This document shows positions 23,130-34,900 of a DNA stretch of 64,000 bases, piece after piece. The stretch is from Haliotis asinina (Eukaryota; Mollusca; Gastropoda; Lepetellida; Haliotidae). The first letter of the stretch is position 1, and each line of letters begins with the position of its first letter. Where the stretch lies: contig NC_090280.1 of NCBI RefSeq assembly GCF_037392515.1, positions 76,892,504 to 76,956,503 of the forward strand. Reading direction: 5' to 3'. Under the pieces are notes generated by a model. It saw only the letters and a list, made by a program, of their open reading frames with translations. It searched no databases and was not told the origin of the DNA. Position numbers and translations under genes: made by a program.

Positions 23130-23885
23130 CGACTGAGATCGGTTTGTTAAGATGGCCCCTGCCGTATTGCGTAATACAACTGTCCCGTCTGTACCCCAAA
23201 GATAACATTACGATTTACGAATCTAAATTACATAGCTTGGTACGACTGCAGGATATCAATGACCTTTCTACCCCGCGTGTTGTGTATTTAGGTCATCTGT
23301 GTTTACTAAGGCTTAACAGCATGAGTGATAAATACTTCAATATCTTAGCTGACCACGACTGGGGCCTTCCTTGTGATCTCAGGGGGCCTTCAATGTGAGC
23401 TCAGAGACGTTGCAAAATACCTGACTACAGTTCCAGCTCATAACCGTATATTCCTCGGTTTTCTGTATTTATAAAACTGGTCTTAAAGACATTAACGTCT
23501 TTCATACAAACGGTACTAATGTTCCTGTGCATGGGAGGCTCGATAACACATCCCCAGAGGGAGAATGTGCACCGTCCTCAAAGGCGGATACGGCTCTTTG
23601 ATAAACTTGGGTGCACAGTTTTGAGAGAAGGGGTGCATATACTTATTTTTCGCGAGTTTTTATGCTCTTTCAATAAACTTTCAGGACGAAAAATGAGGTT
23701 GCGAACTCCTGCAACGCCCCTCTGGATCCGTCTATGCTGCTTGTGTCACAGTGAGGGAGGTATCACGAATGTTGTTGAATTATTCTTTAGCAATAACCAG
23801 GAACTTGTTTAAGGACTTGATCGTCATATTTGTTCTAAATGTTTTTAATTAGAGATTAATGTTTTCAACCTAGAGGGAGCACCGA
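23130..23885. other. Non-coding, nothing recognised
   Basis: One 97-codon ORF has no family features. Confidence 0.4.
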
Positions 23886-23886
23886 G

Positions 23887-23979
23887 TATGTATGTATGTA
23901 TGTATGTATGTATGTATGTATGTATGTATGTATGTATGTATGTATGTATGTATGTATGTATGTATGTATGTATGTATGT
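23887..23979. repeat. (TGTA)n microsatellite
   Basis: About 23 uninterrupted units. Open in both directions, but not coding. Confidence 0.97.
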
Positions 23980-24499
23980 GTCTGCGTGCGTGCGTGCATA
24001 TGTACGTGTGTCATACATACGTGTAGACAAAATCAATAAAGGTGACATTAGCTATTTCAAAGCTGTCAATAACACAGTGCCCGCATATCCATACATCGCA
24101 TGAATAAGATAGAGCCTTAAAATCAACACTTTGAAATGTCACATACCTGTGAGGCTAGATCTACGTTGATGAAGACTATCTGGTAGTGCGCGATGGTCGC
24201 TGGTGCACTCTGGACCCTCCCTGAACAAACACCCACAAGTGGGCGGCCAATCATCGGATGTGAAGAAGGGAGGCAATTCAGTCTGGCATAATGTGCGAGA
24301 CAAATTTACTCTGCATGGGGTAGTCGATACGTGTTCCATTCCAGGCACGAACTCTTTTGTGATAAATATTTGATTTGTTACATTTGATAATGATGTTTTT
24401 TTAATTTTCTCTATGAATTTGTTTTGTTACATGTAGCGAATTATTACTTTTAAAACACTGGATCCTTTTAAACTTTATATGTACAGAAATCATACTAGT

Positions 24500-26053
24500 T
24501 TACAAAACTCGTGCAATCAATGCTTGTGCCAGTTTACATAATACGAGAGAAGCAGTTATCAGAATGAATATCAAGAACAAAAACACATCCAGACAGACGT
24601 ATTTGTACCAAGGAAGGTCAAGACCAGCAGAGCGCATATGTGAGTCGCCATATTTGATCACGTGATCAATCCAATACGCAATTTGTTGTCGAGAATTCAT
24701 TGGCCTATCCCTCAAAAGTTTAGAAGCTCTCAACACATTCTTTTTAAACACTGGATTTTCTACGATTTGGCTGATGGCATCTGCAAAGTCTGCTGCCGAA
24801 TTTCTGTACAGATCTAAAGCTAAGCCATATCCCTTGTGTTGTAATCTTTGAGTGTTATAATACTGATCAGCGAACATTGGAACTCCTAACATCGGTACAC
24901 CGTGGTATATGCTTTCGAAATAACCATTATTTCCTCCGTGGGTGATAAACAGCTTAGTTTTGGAACTGCCAAGAAGGTCATTTTGGGGTATCCATTTCGT
25001 CAGAAGGCACTTAGTCTGGTTCCACGAAGGTTTATCAGATTTCCATACAAAGTTATAATTGGTCATCGAAAATGCCTGTTGTAACTTGTCTGTCAGTTCC
25101 GTGGAGAGAGTTGTGACACTGCCTCCGAAAGAAACTATCACCACGGAATCTGATATGTCATAAAAGTCTTTGAATCTTCCAGAAAGCATACTAGAATTTC
25201 TGGCAGAAAGACCTCCTACTAGAATCGTGTTTGGCATCAATGGTCTTGGAAAGTCCGCAACAAAGTCCTGTTCAACCATCCATAGCTTAGCGTTGATCAT
25301 GAGCTGTGTAAAGGTGATAGGGGTGTTGTCCGGCGCATAGGTCACCACGTCGCTTTCATAAATGAAGGGAGGCAAGTCAAGCTTCATCAGATATGCCAAC
25401 GTGTTCTTTACCCTCTGCAAGAAGGTCATGCTATCCGTTCCTATGTCACCATGAGCGAGATAAGGTAAATAGGAAGGTAGAGTTGGATTTCCACTTCGCC
25501 AAGGGTCGTATGAATTTCCAAGTATGCAGAAAGGCAAATCCAGTATGTATGGAATAATGATTAACGGAAGACCAATATCGCCATTTGCAATGACCAGATC
25601 AAAGCTCTTATCCCTGATCTCTTGAAGCATGTCCGAATCTGTAAGAATCTTATGGTTTATCTCTCGTACTTTTGAAAAGGAAGAAATAGGGATGGTTCTT
25701 ATATCAATCATTCTGTTTAAAGTGTTTTTCCAGTTTGTCACTGTTACAATAAACTTTGACAAAGTCCATCCTGGGTCCAGAGCGCTGAGGAAAGCGGAAT
25801 ACAATTCGTCGTTCACATCCATTGATCCAAGTCCTTTCATTCTGATCAAATTGAGGCTTGAGTTCGTGACTGTGGACGATAGGTAGTCAGGGTAAGCCGT
25901 CCACAGTTCGTGTCCGTATCGGCTGAGGTCGTCGATGGCGAAGTTCATTGTTTGCAGATGACTGTACTGAGGGAAGGTGAGGTATAGTACCTTTCCTGCT
26001 TCCGTGCACCACGTCGTAGCCAGCACAGAGAGGATCACGGTTGCTGGAGTCAT
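24500..26053 (-). CDS. UDP-glycosyltransferase (GT1, UGT family)
   Basis: Encodes 517 residues in a single exon. It transfers a sugar from a UDP-sugar to small lipophilic acceptors, with the active site in the ER lumen. Order of parts: a hydrophobic N-terminal signal peptide (MTPATVILSVLATTWC), a conserved His in YSHLQTM, and the GT-B C-terminal donor domain with WIPQNDLLG and FITHGGNNGYFESIYHGVP, whose HGG...E and following FADQYYN bind the UDP-sugar. A transmembrane segment (YVCLDVFLFLIFILIT) and a short tail without a dilysine signal end the protein. Length matches animal UGTs. I chose the second in-frame ATG because it starts the signal peptide and follows a TCGCAG acceptor; the first ATG adds 14 residues. 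The spot expected to hold the catalytic-dyad Asp reads VIANGD, so its assignment is uncertain. Confidence 0.92.
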   Translation of the reverse strand: MTPATVILSVLATTWCTEAGKVLYLTFPQYSHLQTMNFAIDDLSRYGHELWTAYPDYLSSTVTNSSLNLIRMKGLGSMDVNDELYSAFLSALDPGWTLSKFIVTVTNWKNTLNRMIDIRTIPISSFSKVREINHKILTDSDMLQEIRDKSFDLVIANGDIGLPLIIIPYILDLPFCILGNSYDPWRSGNPTLPSYLPYLAHGDIGTDSMTFLQRVKNTLAYLMKLDLPPFIYESDVVTYAPDNTPITFTQLMINAKLWMVEQDFVADFPRPLMPNTILVGGLSARNSSMLSGRFKDFYDISDSVVIVSFGGSVTTLSTELTDKLQQAFSMTNYNFVWKSDKPSWNQTKCLLTKWIPQNDLLGSSKTKLFITHGGNNGYFESIYHGVPMLGVPMFADQYYNTQRLQHKGYGLALDLYRNSAADFADAISQIVENPVFKKNVLRASKLLRDRPMNSRQQIAYWIDHVIKYGDSHMRSAGLDLPWYKYVCLDVFLFLIFILITASLVLCKLAQALIARVL

Positions 26054-26307
26054 GGCAGCAGCATCTGCGATAGTGAAAGCTGAAGGATAATTCATCCATC
26101 GGTTAAAGCCAAACTACATGCATGTTCTTTACCATCTTTAATTTTTAATGGTGTTGTATCTATATTGACTTTTGTCACCGACCTCCGTTTACTCAATTAT
26201 GACAAAGATATCCATCTTTTATGCATTCAGTTTGTCTCGCTGCTGCATACTGGTGGGGCAAGACATGCTCAGAGTTTTGCACCTGTGTGAACACAGCTAT
26301 AGTGTCG

Positions 26308-26430
26308 GTGTGTTGTAATGACGGTTAAAGGGCTGGCTCGAGGTGCCGAACACCCTGATATGATTCCCCATATGGGTACAATGTGTGAAGCTCACTTCTG
26401 ATGTCCGCCACCGTGACGTTGATGAAATCT
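26308..26430 (+). repeat. SINE family A, 3'-truncated
   Basis: Degenerate head and B box, then GGGTACAATGTGTGAAGCTC body. The tail is lost. Confidence 0.65.
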
Positions 26431-26449
26431 TGTTAAAGAGTTACTTGGA

Positions 26450-27700
26450 TAATTGGATATTTTTCACCGTTATGATGTCTTTTGCGCTAATTAGAACTGT
26501 TCCCCTTGGAAATCGAGTCTGGTCATAGACCGATGGGGAATTCGAGACTTGATTTTCTGAATGGCTTTATTACTATAGCGCTGATTATTTTACTGCATAT
26601 TATTGATGCGGCTTCTGCGGATTTTATAGCTTCGTATTACTCCGATTGGTTGTAAAAAACTATTCACGAGGTATTTCTCGTAATAGAATGGAGATGCTGT
26701 ACATTTTATAGTTTAATTAAATTTGAGATGTTAACTTACTGTAGCGTAAAACCCCGAAAGACTAACAGAAATAGCGGACTCGTAATTATTAATGAAAAAG
26801 TAGATAGGAAACTGAATGAATTTAGATATTTCAAACTGGCAATATTTTCGACATTACTTGATTGTTCAGTTTTAGAAAAAAGAATCTTACTTATCGTTTG
26901 CTGAAATGAGATCAAGACGAAATCATCTCCAATACAGCGTGTAACTATGTTTAACCATTGCTACATTACCATCATTTTAGCAACTTGCCAGAAATAACAG
27001 TATAATATGTTCTTGAAATATTCATATCAATGAGAATGCGTGTCCATCTATACTTACATGTCTTAAAACACGAGCGAACGTCCATATTCCGCCTACGACC
27101 TTTTCTACGCGCTGTCACGAGAATGGTGCATGGCCTCTGCATTATATTTTTATACGTTTTTATCCAAGATATATTAATTGAAAATGGTGTTAATGAATCA
27201 GTTGGTGGTGTTTTATACTGATAAGCGAGGAAGATGGGACGTTTGATAACTCTTTGATATTCAACTCATTTAACCGCAGTATCAATAACTGCCATATGTT
27301 ATTGCAATGAAAGCGATTTCATCGTTGTCCTTGACCTTGGCTCGCTGGTGCTACAATGTTCAGTGTATTAATAACCTTGTATCAGATCCCATGTATCTCA
27401 ACACGCGAACTTACACAACAGTCGATGCTATATACTTTAAATTTAAAAAATGCAACATGTACAATGAAATTGTTTATTAAAGTTTCCCGTTTCTTCATTA
27501 TGTTACATAGGCATAATAATCTACCACGTGACCTGTTTTGCCACGCCCTTTGGGACCCGAGGTATGACGAGAGGCCTCAATAGCCAGACACCCCATAAGA
27601 CAGATACCCCCGAAGTCAGACACCCACTAGTTAGACAGTAGAGTAGGGAAGAATCAAGCGCACCTTTACGTTGACAATGGAATAGTCTCTCTCTATATAT
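26450..27700. other. Non-coding, AT-rich
   Basis: Upstream of the UGT gene, so it may hold its promoter and a 5'UTR exon. I see no clear TATA or exon. Confidence 0.4.
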
Positions 27701-27929
27701 AATATGACAATGCTACCTTTAAAAGAAGCTGCAGACAGTGTTGAAACCCCACACCTTCTTTACCACGACACAGCCCAGGCAGCTAAGCTTCCATGACAGA
27801 TGCAAGGCCATGACATGGTTACATGATAGTGAATGCCATAAGAAGTGTTGTCCGCTGTCTTCAGCCCAGCCCTGGTTAACCAAATCATATTTCACTAACA
27901 ACGATTCATTACACCCATCGTGCCGCCTG

Positions 27930-28205
27930 CTCTGTCATATATCGTGCCCTGTCTTACAGCGTGCTCTGTCGTACAGCGTCATATGTCAGACAGCGTGCTA
28001 TGTCGTACAGTGTGCCCTGTCGTACAGTGTGCTCTGTCGTACAGCGTCATATGTCATACAGCGTGCTATGTCGTACAGCGTGCTCTGTCGTATTCTGTCG
28101 TACAGCATGCTCTGTCGTACTCTGTCGTACAGCGTGCTCTGTCGTACTCTGTCGTACAGCGTGCTCTGTCGTACTCTGTCGTACAGTGTGCTCTGTCGTA
28201 CTCGT
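27930..28205. repeat. Minisatellite of TGTCGTACAGCGTGCTC-type units
   Basis: Early part has irregular 15-18-bp units. The part from about 28100 is a regular 27-bp higher unit (GTGCTCTGTCGTAC plus TCTGTCGTACAGC). The unit length is a multiple of 3, so several frames stay open on both strands. Those ORFs are by-products. Confidence 0.9.
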
Positions 28206-28219
28206 ACATCGTGATCTGA

Positions 28220-28870
28220 CAAACGGAAATCTGGAAATCCTGGAGGTCTCAATACGCGGTTCGGGCGCTAGAAAGGTTTTATATGAATCACATATTACGT
28301 TACAAAAACCCACATAACAGGTGTAATCAGTGTGCCGGATGAAATGTGAATCATTGTACGACGTCATCAAACAGGGGCACTCTGTGAAGTCTTAGTTAAA
28401 GACATCCTGTAAAACCAGAATGTAACATACAGAAATGCGATTTTTTTCAAAGTTTAAAGGCAAAATTAATTTGTAAATACCATTTTCTAATGAAACACGG
28501 AATTCAAATTCAGTTGTCTGTAGTGTCTTCACTTTCATACGATAAAATTCAGATCGGCTGAAAAGTAGGTCATTGTCTGAACTGGTTAATGTTTCGGTTT
28601 GCTACAAGTGGGTCGGTGTACATCGTACAGCTGCAGTACAGTTGAACCCCTTATGTAAGAAATGCGATCATGCGATGGACGGCCGATATACCAAAGTCTA
28701 TTCAACGTCTCCGAGAATGGTTCATAGTCGTACGAGTTCATGCCTTCTGCTCTAGTCTCCAGAGGATTTCAATATGGCTGCTGTTTATGAGCCAAGGTTA
28801 CTAAAGTCCAATTCGAGGATACTGTTAGTCATACTGGTAGCTGCAGACCTAGAAGTCTGAGGTAAGAGAG
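28220..28870. other. Non-coding, nothing recognised
   Basis: Short ORFs only. Confidence 0.4.
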
Positions 28871-28874
28871 AGTG

Positions 28875-29075
28875 GGTGAGTGAGTGAGTTTGTTTGTTGA
28901 CATCGCATTCAGCAATATTCCTGCTATGCGTCAACGGTCTGTATATAATCGTGTTTGGACCAAATAATCCTGTGATAAACAGCATGAGCATCCATCTGCG
29001 CAAATGAGATGACACGTGTCAACCAAATGAGCGAGCATGACCATCCGATCAAATCAGTCGCTTCTTGTTGCAATG
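28875..29075 (-). repeat. SINE family B
   Basis: Minus-strand copy: GTGAGTGAGTTTG tail, GTCTGTATATAATCG, AACAGCATGAGCATCCATCTGCG and GACACGTGTCAACC blocks. Confidence 0.75.
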
Positions 29076-29799
29076 TGTTATCATATAAACTTGTTTAACA
29101 CATGGTCTACAGGAGGACGCTGGTGTAAATAGTGAACCGTTAGTAAATACTATAAAGTATACATGGGTTTGATTTAAAATATTCATCAAATTTAATATAC
29201 TCATTGAAGAGCTTCGTTAGGTTCCGTCGTTTGCAAACTGTGTCTTTTGTATGAAGAAAGTGGGAAATAATTGCGCCCTTCCTGTCCCTCTACTTTCGAA
29301 TGTATACTCAACCGAAAATATAGTATCTAATAGTTTATGATATGATCCGTGTAATACTTGAGTATTGTGGTGGTTCTTAACTTTTGTTGTTGAGAATATG
29401 AAATGATAACAGATAAAATGTTGTGTGTCAGTCTTCGATAACAAGATAGTTTTATAACTAATATCGGACAACTTGAGCTGTGTCAACTGTATCGTAGCCA
29501 GCCTCCGTGTTGGAGTTTCTATAGCACCTAGAAGGTTGGTGTTTGGACCCCGAGAAGGTATCTCATTAGATAACGTTAGGATATGGTATTTGTTGTTGCC
29601 CAGCCTTGTGCTCGATATTTAGGACTAAAACACGGACTGGTCAGACTGGGATCAGTAAAATGTGGTGCAACCATGTTTAACTACGTATCATATTGTTGTG
29701 ATGTAAAACGTCTGAAAGAAACGCCCCCAAACATTTTTCTGGTCGAAAACAAAATTAAGCAAATTATGGCAACATTAAAAGTTTATAGTGAAAAAACAA

Positions 29800-30525
29800 T
29801 AATTCAGCACCAGTAAATAATGGATAACAAGAAGAAAAACGAGGCAGTTCGTGATCTAATATCACATGAATGGCACTGGGTCGCATTATCCAGTATTCCA
29901 TCACAAATGCAGAATAGACTGGGAGCTTTTACAAATCTGGGCAGCACATATTGTTCAATACTGGGTGTGCCCACCCCAGTGATGTAGGCCCGAACCCGGC
30001 GTCGAACTGTTGGTGAGTCTTCTGACGTCCTGATTATGGAGCCGACGTCGTTCTTCTTGCCCGGGAAACTGCTAAAGCGTTCCTCTTCAATGGCTGATTT
30101 TGGCGTTTCCGAATACAACGTCCCACTTGACCCAGAAGGCGCTCGGATGGGGACAGATCTTGAAGAGCTGGAGCCTACTCTCGTCACTAAACCGCACTCT
30201 TCGCTAGTTCCGCTGCTGCCAGTGTGGCATAGTCCTGGTCCATCTCAGTCTGGCACGTCGATGTTGGCACGTTAACGCCATGTCCTTGATACAGATACCA
30301 TGATGGCGGAATCGTCTGCCGGAGTCTGTCTGCTGTCTGGATGTCCGTAGTGTCCTCTTCAACTTCCAGTCGAGAACGTGTGGCAAGTCTGGCGATGGTG
30401 AATTTGCAGCATCCCATGGTCCTAGCCTCATGCTCTTGTGTTGCTCCCACTTGTAGCATCCCGATTGCTCTCTCCCTCTGCTTTGCTGTTAAACGTGGTA
30501 TGTTCCTGTTTGTCAGTCGATTAAA
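29800..30525 (-). pseudogene. Tc1/mariner transposase fossil 4
   Basis: On the minus strand the frame from about 30520 reads PRLTAKQRERAIGMLQVGAT then KFTIARLATR, the N-terminal helix-turn-helix of a Tc1-type transposase. Further along (about 30195-30160) FSDESRLQLF marks the first catalytic Asp region. Frames change and stops follow; no DNARPH block is readable. Confidence 0.75.
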
Positions 30526-30839
30526 ATAGTGTAATAAAATAGAAATGGTCAGCTTTTATACTCTAATTTGACACAGGTAATGTTGTGCACAATTTCCATT
30601 TTACGCGTGAAAATTCATGTTTTTTCCCCAAAATACGAAATGCAAGTGCAGGCGTTCAATGGGAATACATATGCTGTGTTCGTTAGATGTGTTTTAAGCT
30701 ATTTTCAAACAGACTGACAATTATTTTGACAATTTACAGTCATGTGTATTTGTGTGGTGTTTCGTTTAGGCTTAGTTTACATACAGGTCGCTATATCTAG
30801 AATTGGTCGTCAATAACTCAAGCATGTCATCAGAGGGGA

Positions 30840-31008
30840 CTATCAGGATCAGGTCAGACTTGCTGACTTGGTTGACACATGTTATTGTATCCCAGTTGTG
30901 TAGATCGATGCTCACGCTGTTTATTATTATAATGTCTGATCAAGACTCGATTATTTACAGACTGCTGACATATAGCTGGAAGAGTGCGCCGTAACGGTAA
31001 ACTCACTC
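30840..31008 (+). repeat. SINE family B
   Basis: TGGTTGACACATGTTATTG, GATCGATGCTCACGCTG, ACTCGATTATTTACAGAC blocks and a GTAAACTCACTCAC tail. Confidence 0.75.
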
Positions 31009-31429
31009 ACTTCTACACCAATAATTGATAAAACTGTCATGACACTATGCAGTCATGTAAGTGTCGTTTTGTCAGTAATAAAATCATATCGTGTTTGTCA
31101 AGATCATAACAAACAAACAAACACACTACAAGCCTGGTTCTTGGGAATATTTTTCAAAACACATGGTAAAAGAAAGTGATCGTGACTCACAAACACCGTG
31201 TAGGTGTCCCAAAATCTGCCCTTGCCAAACAACGTGGCCAGCGGAACGAAGACGATTCATTTGATGTTGACGGTTTCATGACACGCCCAAAATGAGCGAC
31301 TGGCCCGCAATCATCTCATTTCTACACTCCTGCTGATGCGGCGGCATAACACTGTAGTAGGTGATGACGTCTCTGTGAGTATCGGTTGCACAGGGACTTT
31401 CTGATGTATGGCCATTCTGACTGACATGA

Positions 31430-31678
31430 CCAGAAGGTCATGAAGGTCCCATGAAGGTCCTTGTTAGAATATTGGCCTTCAGTAACACATGCTAGTCGTA
31501 AGAGACGACTAACGGGTTCGGGTTGACACGACTTGTTTGACATATGTCATCGGTTCTTCATTGCGGAGAGGAATGTTCATGCCGTTGATAACTGGATTGT
31601 CTGCTCCCGGACTCGATTATTTACAAAGCGGCTCTAGCTGTAATATTGCTGAGTGCGGCGTAAAACTAAACTCACTCT
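31430..31678 (+). repeat. SINE family B, longer copy
   Basis: Includes the 5' block CGTAAGAGACGACTAACGGG, then CTGGATTGTCTG, GACTCGATTATTTAC and GCTGAGTGCGGCGTAAAAC with an (ACTC) tail. Confidence 0.8.
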
Positions 31679-31681
31679 TTC

Positions 31682-31775
31682 GTTCGTTCGTTCATTGATT
31701 GATTGATTGATTGATTGATTCAGTCCGTCAGTCAGTCAGTCAGTCAGTCAGTCAGTCAGTCAGTCAGTCAGTTAC
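31682..31775. repeat. TTCG/GATT/CAGT tetranucleotide tracts
   Basis: (GATT)5 followed by about twelve CAGT units, grown from the preceding SINE tail. Confidence 0.9.
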
Positions 31776-31796
31776 TCATTCAGTCCTTGAAAATGT

Positions 31797-31885
31797 GACT
31801 CCCATTTCTAGTTTCCCACGCCTTGATATTGCTGGAATACTGCTAAACGCGGCGTAAAACCATACTCACTCACTCATTCCTCGAG
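31797..31885 (+). repeat. SINE family A, 3' half
   Basis: CCCATTTCTAGTTTCCCACG body and GCGGCGTAAAACCATACTCACTCACTC-type tail. Confidence 0.7.
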
Positions 31886-31945
31886 ATGGTAAGGTAGCTC
31901 GCCATGCTGAAAAACTCACTCACTTCTTATTCCCTCAGCTGGACA

Positions 31946-34900
31946 ATGCACTGGGCACTTCTTGTACTGCCCCTGGCGTGGGCTATCCCGACACCCATCA
32001 TCACCCCACTTTCCCCGTCTGGACTAAAATGGGAAATACCAGGTGAGTCTTTTATTCCGTCCAGGCACGCGAGATCCGAATTGATCTTCAGTAACCCATG
32101 CTTGTCTTAAGAGACGACTAACGGGATTGGGTGGTCAGGTTCGCTGGCTTGGTTGACACATGCCATCGTACCCCAAATGCGTAGATAGGCGCTTCTGCTG
32201 TTGATTACTGGATTGTCTGGTCCAGACTCGATTATTTACAAACCGCCGCCATATTGCTGGAATATTGTTGAGTGCTCCACGAGAGGTTCAATAGCAAAAG
32301 GACAAGGGGGAGGGGGAAGGGGAAGGTGGGAACACCCCTAGATGTAATGATGAAACGGTAACGTGTGTATGATAACGCAATAATGCAAGTGTTTCCATGG
32401 CAACAGACGCTGGTTATGACCTGGTGGCCGTTCACTTCAGCATCAATGCAGATCTCCCCGGCGTCCAAGCCGGTCGCTACAACGTTGACATTCCGAGAAA
32501 GCAAGGTTAGTATGTATGAACAGCACATATTTGTTTGTTTGTTTTTGTGTTGTTTTGACGCCATATTCAGACAAACCGGAGACTGATATCATGAACAACG
32601 GGCCACGATGACGCGAGTCAGTCTGGTCTCCCTTTTGTCGCTTCTACTACTCACGTCTAACTATAACCTTGAATAATTAGGGATGTGTATCTGCAAATAT
32701 ATCATGCTGCACCACATTGCGATTCAGGTACCCACATTGCGATACGTATTGCGATATACTGAAACCTTAAACGTTTGAGAGTGTTTCGTTTAACATACTG
32801 GCATACCAGTAAAATCGTGCAGTTCTACTGAATATAAGCAACACAGACCCACATCCTAGTCTTCTTTTATTTCTATAACGTTATCTGAATACAGACTGAC
32901 TGAAAGATCAATTTACACAAACATAAGCAATCCCTATATTAGTCTATCATCGCAACCAGACTGTTTTATTACCATATGAACAGAATATTTCATAATAAAC
33001 TTTTCAGAGCATTGTGACGTCATCACTTTTGACGTCGTATTTAGTGACTGTCAGAATAGCTGGTTAGCACTGCACGAAAATGACAGGTTATTACTGTTTA
33101 CAAACTGAGACAAAACTAGTATTTACTTCATGCTCTTTTACCAAATACGATGTATATCTTATCGAGTGTCACTTGTGAAATACTACATCAGTGATCACGG
33201 AAAAGATCCTCTTAGTGGCAAATAAGAACACTACAGACAGCAAAATGCCAGTGTTTTGTAACATAAAAGAGACAGGAAGCGGCTCAAAAAGTCATACGTG
33301 TGGTAAATGTCAAAAAACGTCAGGCCGATCTTTGACATCTACTCACTTCTCACATGGTTGACCCAGAAACATGTTGTCAGCAGACGAGCCAAGGGAGACA
33401 ACTTCCAAAGAACGTAGCTCTGGACGAAATGAATTCCGTCATTCCAGGTCCATAAAAATATTGCTTTATGTTGTCACAGGAGTGAAAACACAGACAGTGA
33501 AATGTGATATTTCCATGGAAAGAAGACTTTTTGTTGGATAAATTCACATGTCACACATGTAAATCATAAGATAAATGGCTGTGTTATTAATACAATTCCT
33601 CCCTTATGTCGTGTAATACAGGAATACACTGGCAATACCTTTTAAACTTTCATTTTATGCCTGATATAGATATAGATATAAAATGGATATAAAAGGCCAA
33701 TCAAAACAAAAATCAACAACCAACATAGAATTAATAGAAATGGAGACTGTTTGTCTCCTTTGCTGTCATTGTGAAGCTGGATACACTTAGTTCACTGACA
33801 AACTGAGACCAGACTCACATTGGTCAACTGTATCCAGTATAGAAGACTAAGATTAGTCATCCAAATTGATTTTTTAGAAGAAACAGACAATGATTACACA
33901 ATGCTCTTTAGAAAGTGGTCAGATTTAACACAATGTCTTATTGCTTGACAAGTATTAGATGAGCCACGACCTGACAAATGACTCCAATTTGCATATATGG
34001 GACCGCCCTACAGATTATTCCATTTGAGACAAGAGGGAAACAGATTGTCGTCTAAATATTGAAGTTCAATTTCCTCGTGCGTATCGTGTCGTGATGGTGT
34101 CTTGCTGAGCTAAATCGCTCTACGAGACACGTGTTAAATGGTAGCAGTGTTGATTTCACACCACGGTCAGCATGTATTGCACATCATCGCCAATCTACCT
34201 GTTGCAACCAAGTGTGTTCACCTAGCTGCAGATTACTTGCCACGCCTGCTTGTCACAAACGCGTTCACTGCGCTGGCTCATCTAATACTTGTCAAGCAGT
34301 AGTGATGTGCTTTCGATTAGGTGCCTGACTCTGGGTTTGAATCCCGCACAGGACACGGCCTAACACAAGTACTAGAATTTATAATTTACTGAGAAAGTGT
34401 AGTCCCAAACAAAACACATGTCTGACCCAATGCAAAATATAAATGATGTACCCAGTGTTTCCTAAACTGGGATAATCTAGATTTTTCCAAATATTACATA
34501 GGATGTAAAGCCATATATAAAAACAATATTCTTAAGCTTGTTTCTCATTACGCGACCCTAAGATATTATATATACTTTTTACACTTGAAAATGTGCATGA
34601 ATGTTTCACACTTCCATGATTTGATTTTCTATGGGATGAAACTTGTAAATGTCCACAGAAATCAAGGGGTTTTGAACATAAATTAAAAATAAAATGTAAA
34701 AATAAAAAAAACCCCTCGACCAATATGTTTTAAAACAGGCGATGAGAAACAAGAATATTATGTATGTGGTCTACCAGTAATTTAAAACCACACGCTGCGC
34801 GTTCGCTTTCAAATGAAATTTGGAAACTGTCAATTCGAAGTAACATTACTCTAATCTTAAAACAACACGGATTGCGGATGTGTTGAGACAGATTTTGTCA

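Noticed and set aside
27738-28370. Overlapping ORFs of 75-158 codons
   Set aside because: They lie on the 27-bp minisatellite and mirror one another on both strands.
31680-31780. CRISPR-like regular repeats
   Set aside because: Simple tetranucleotide tracts without spacers, in an animal genome.
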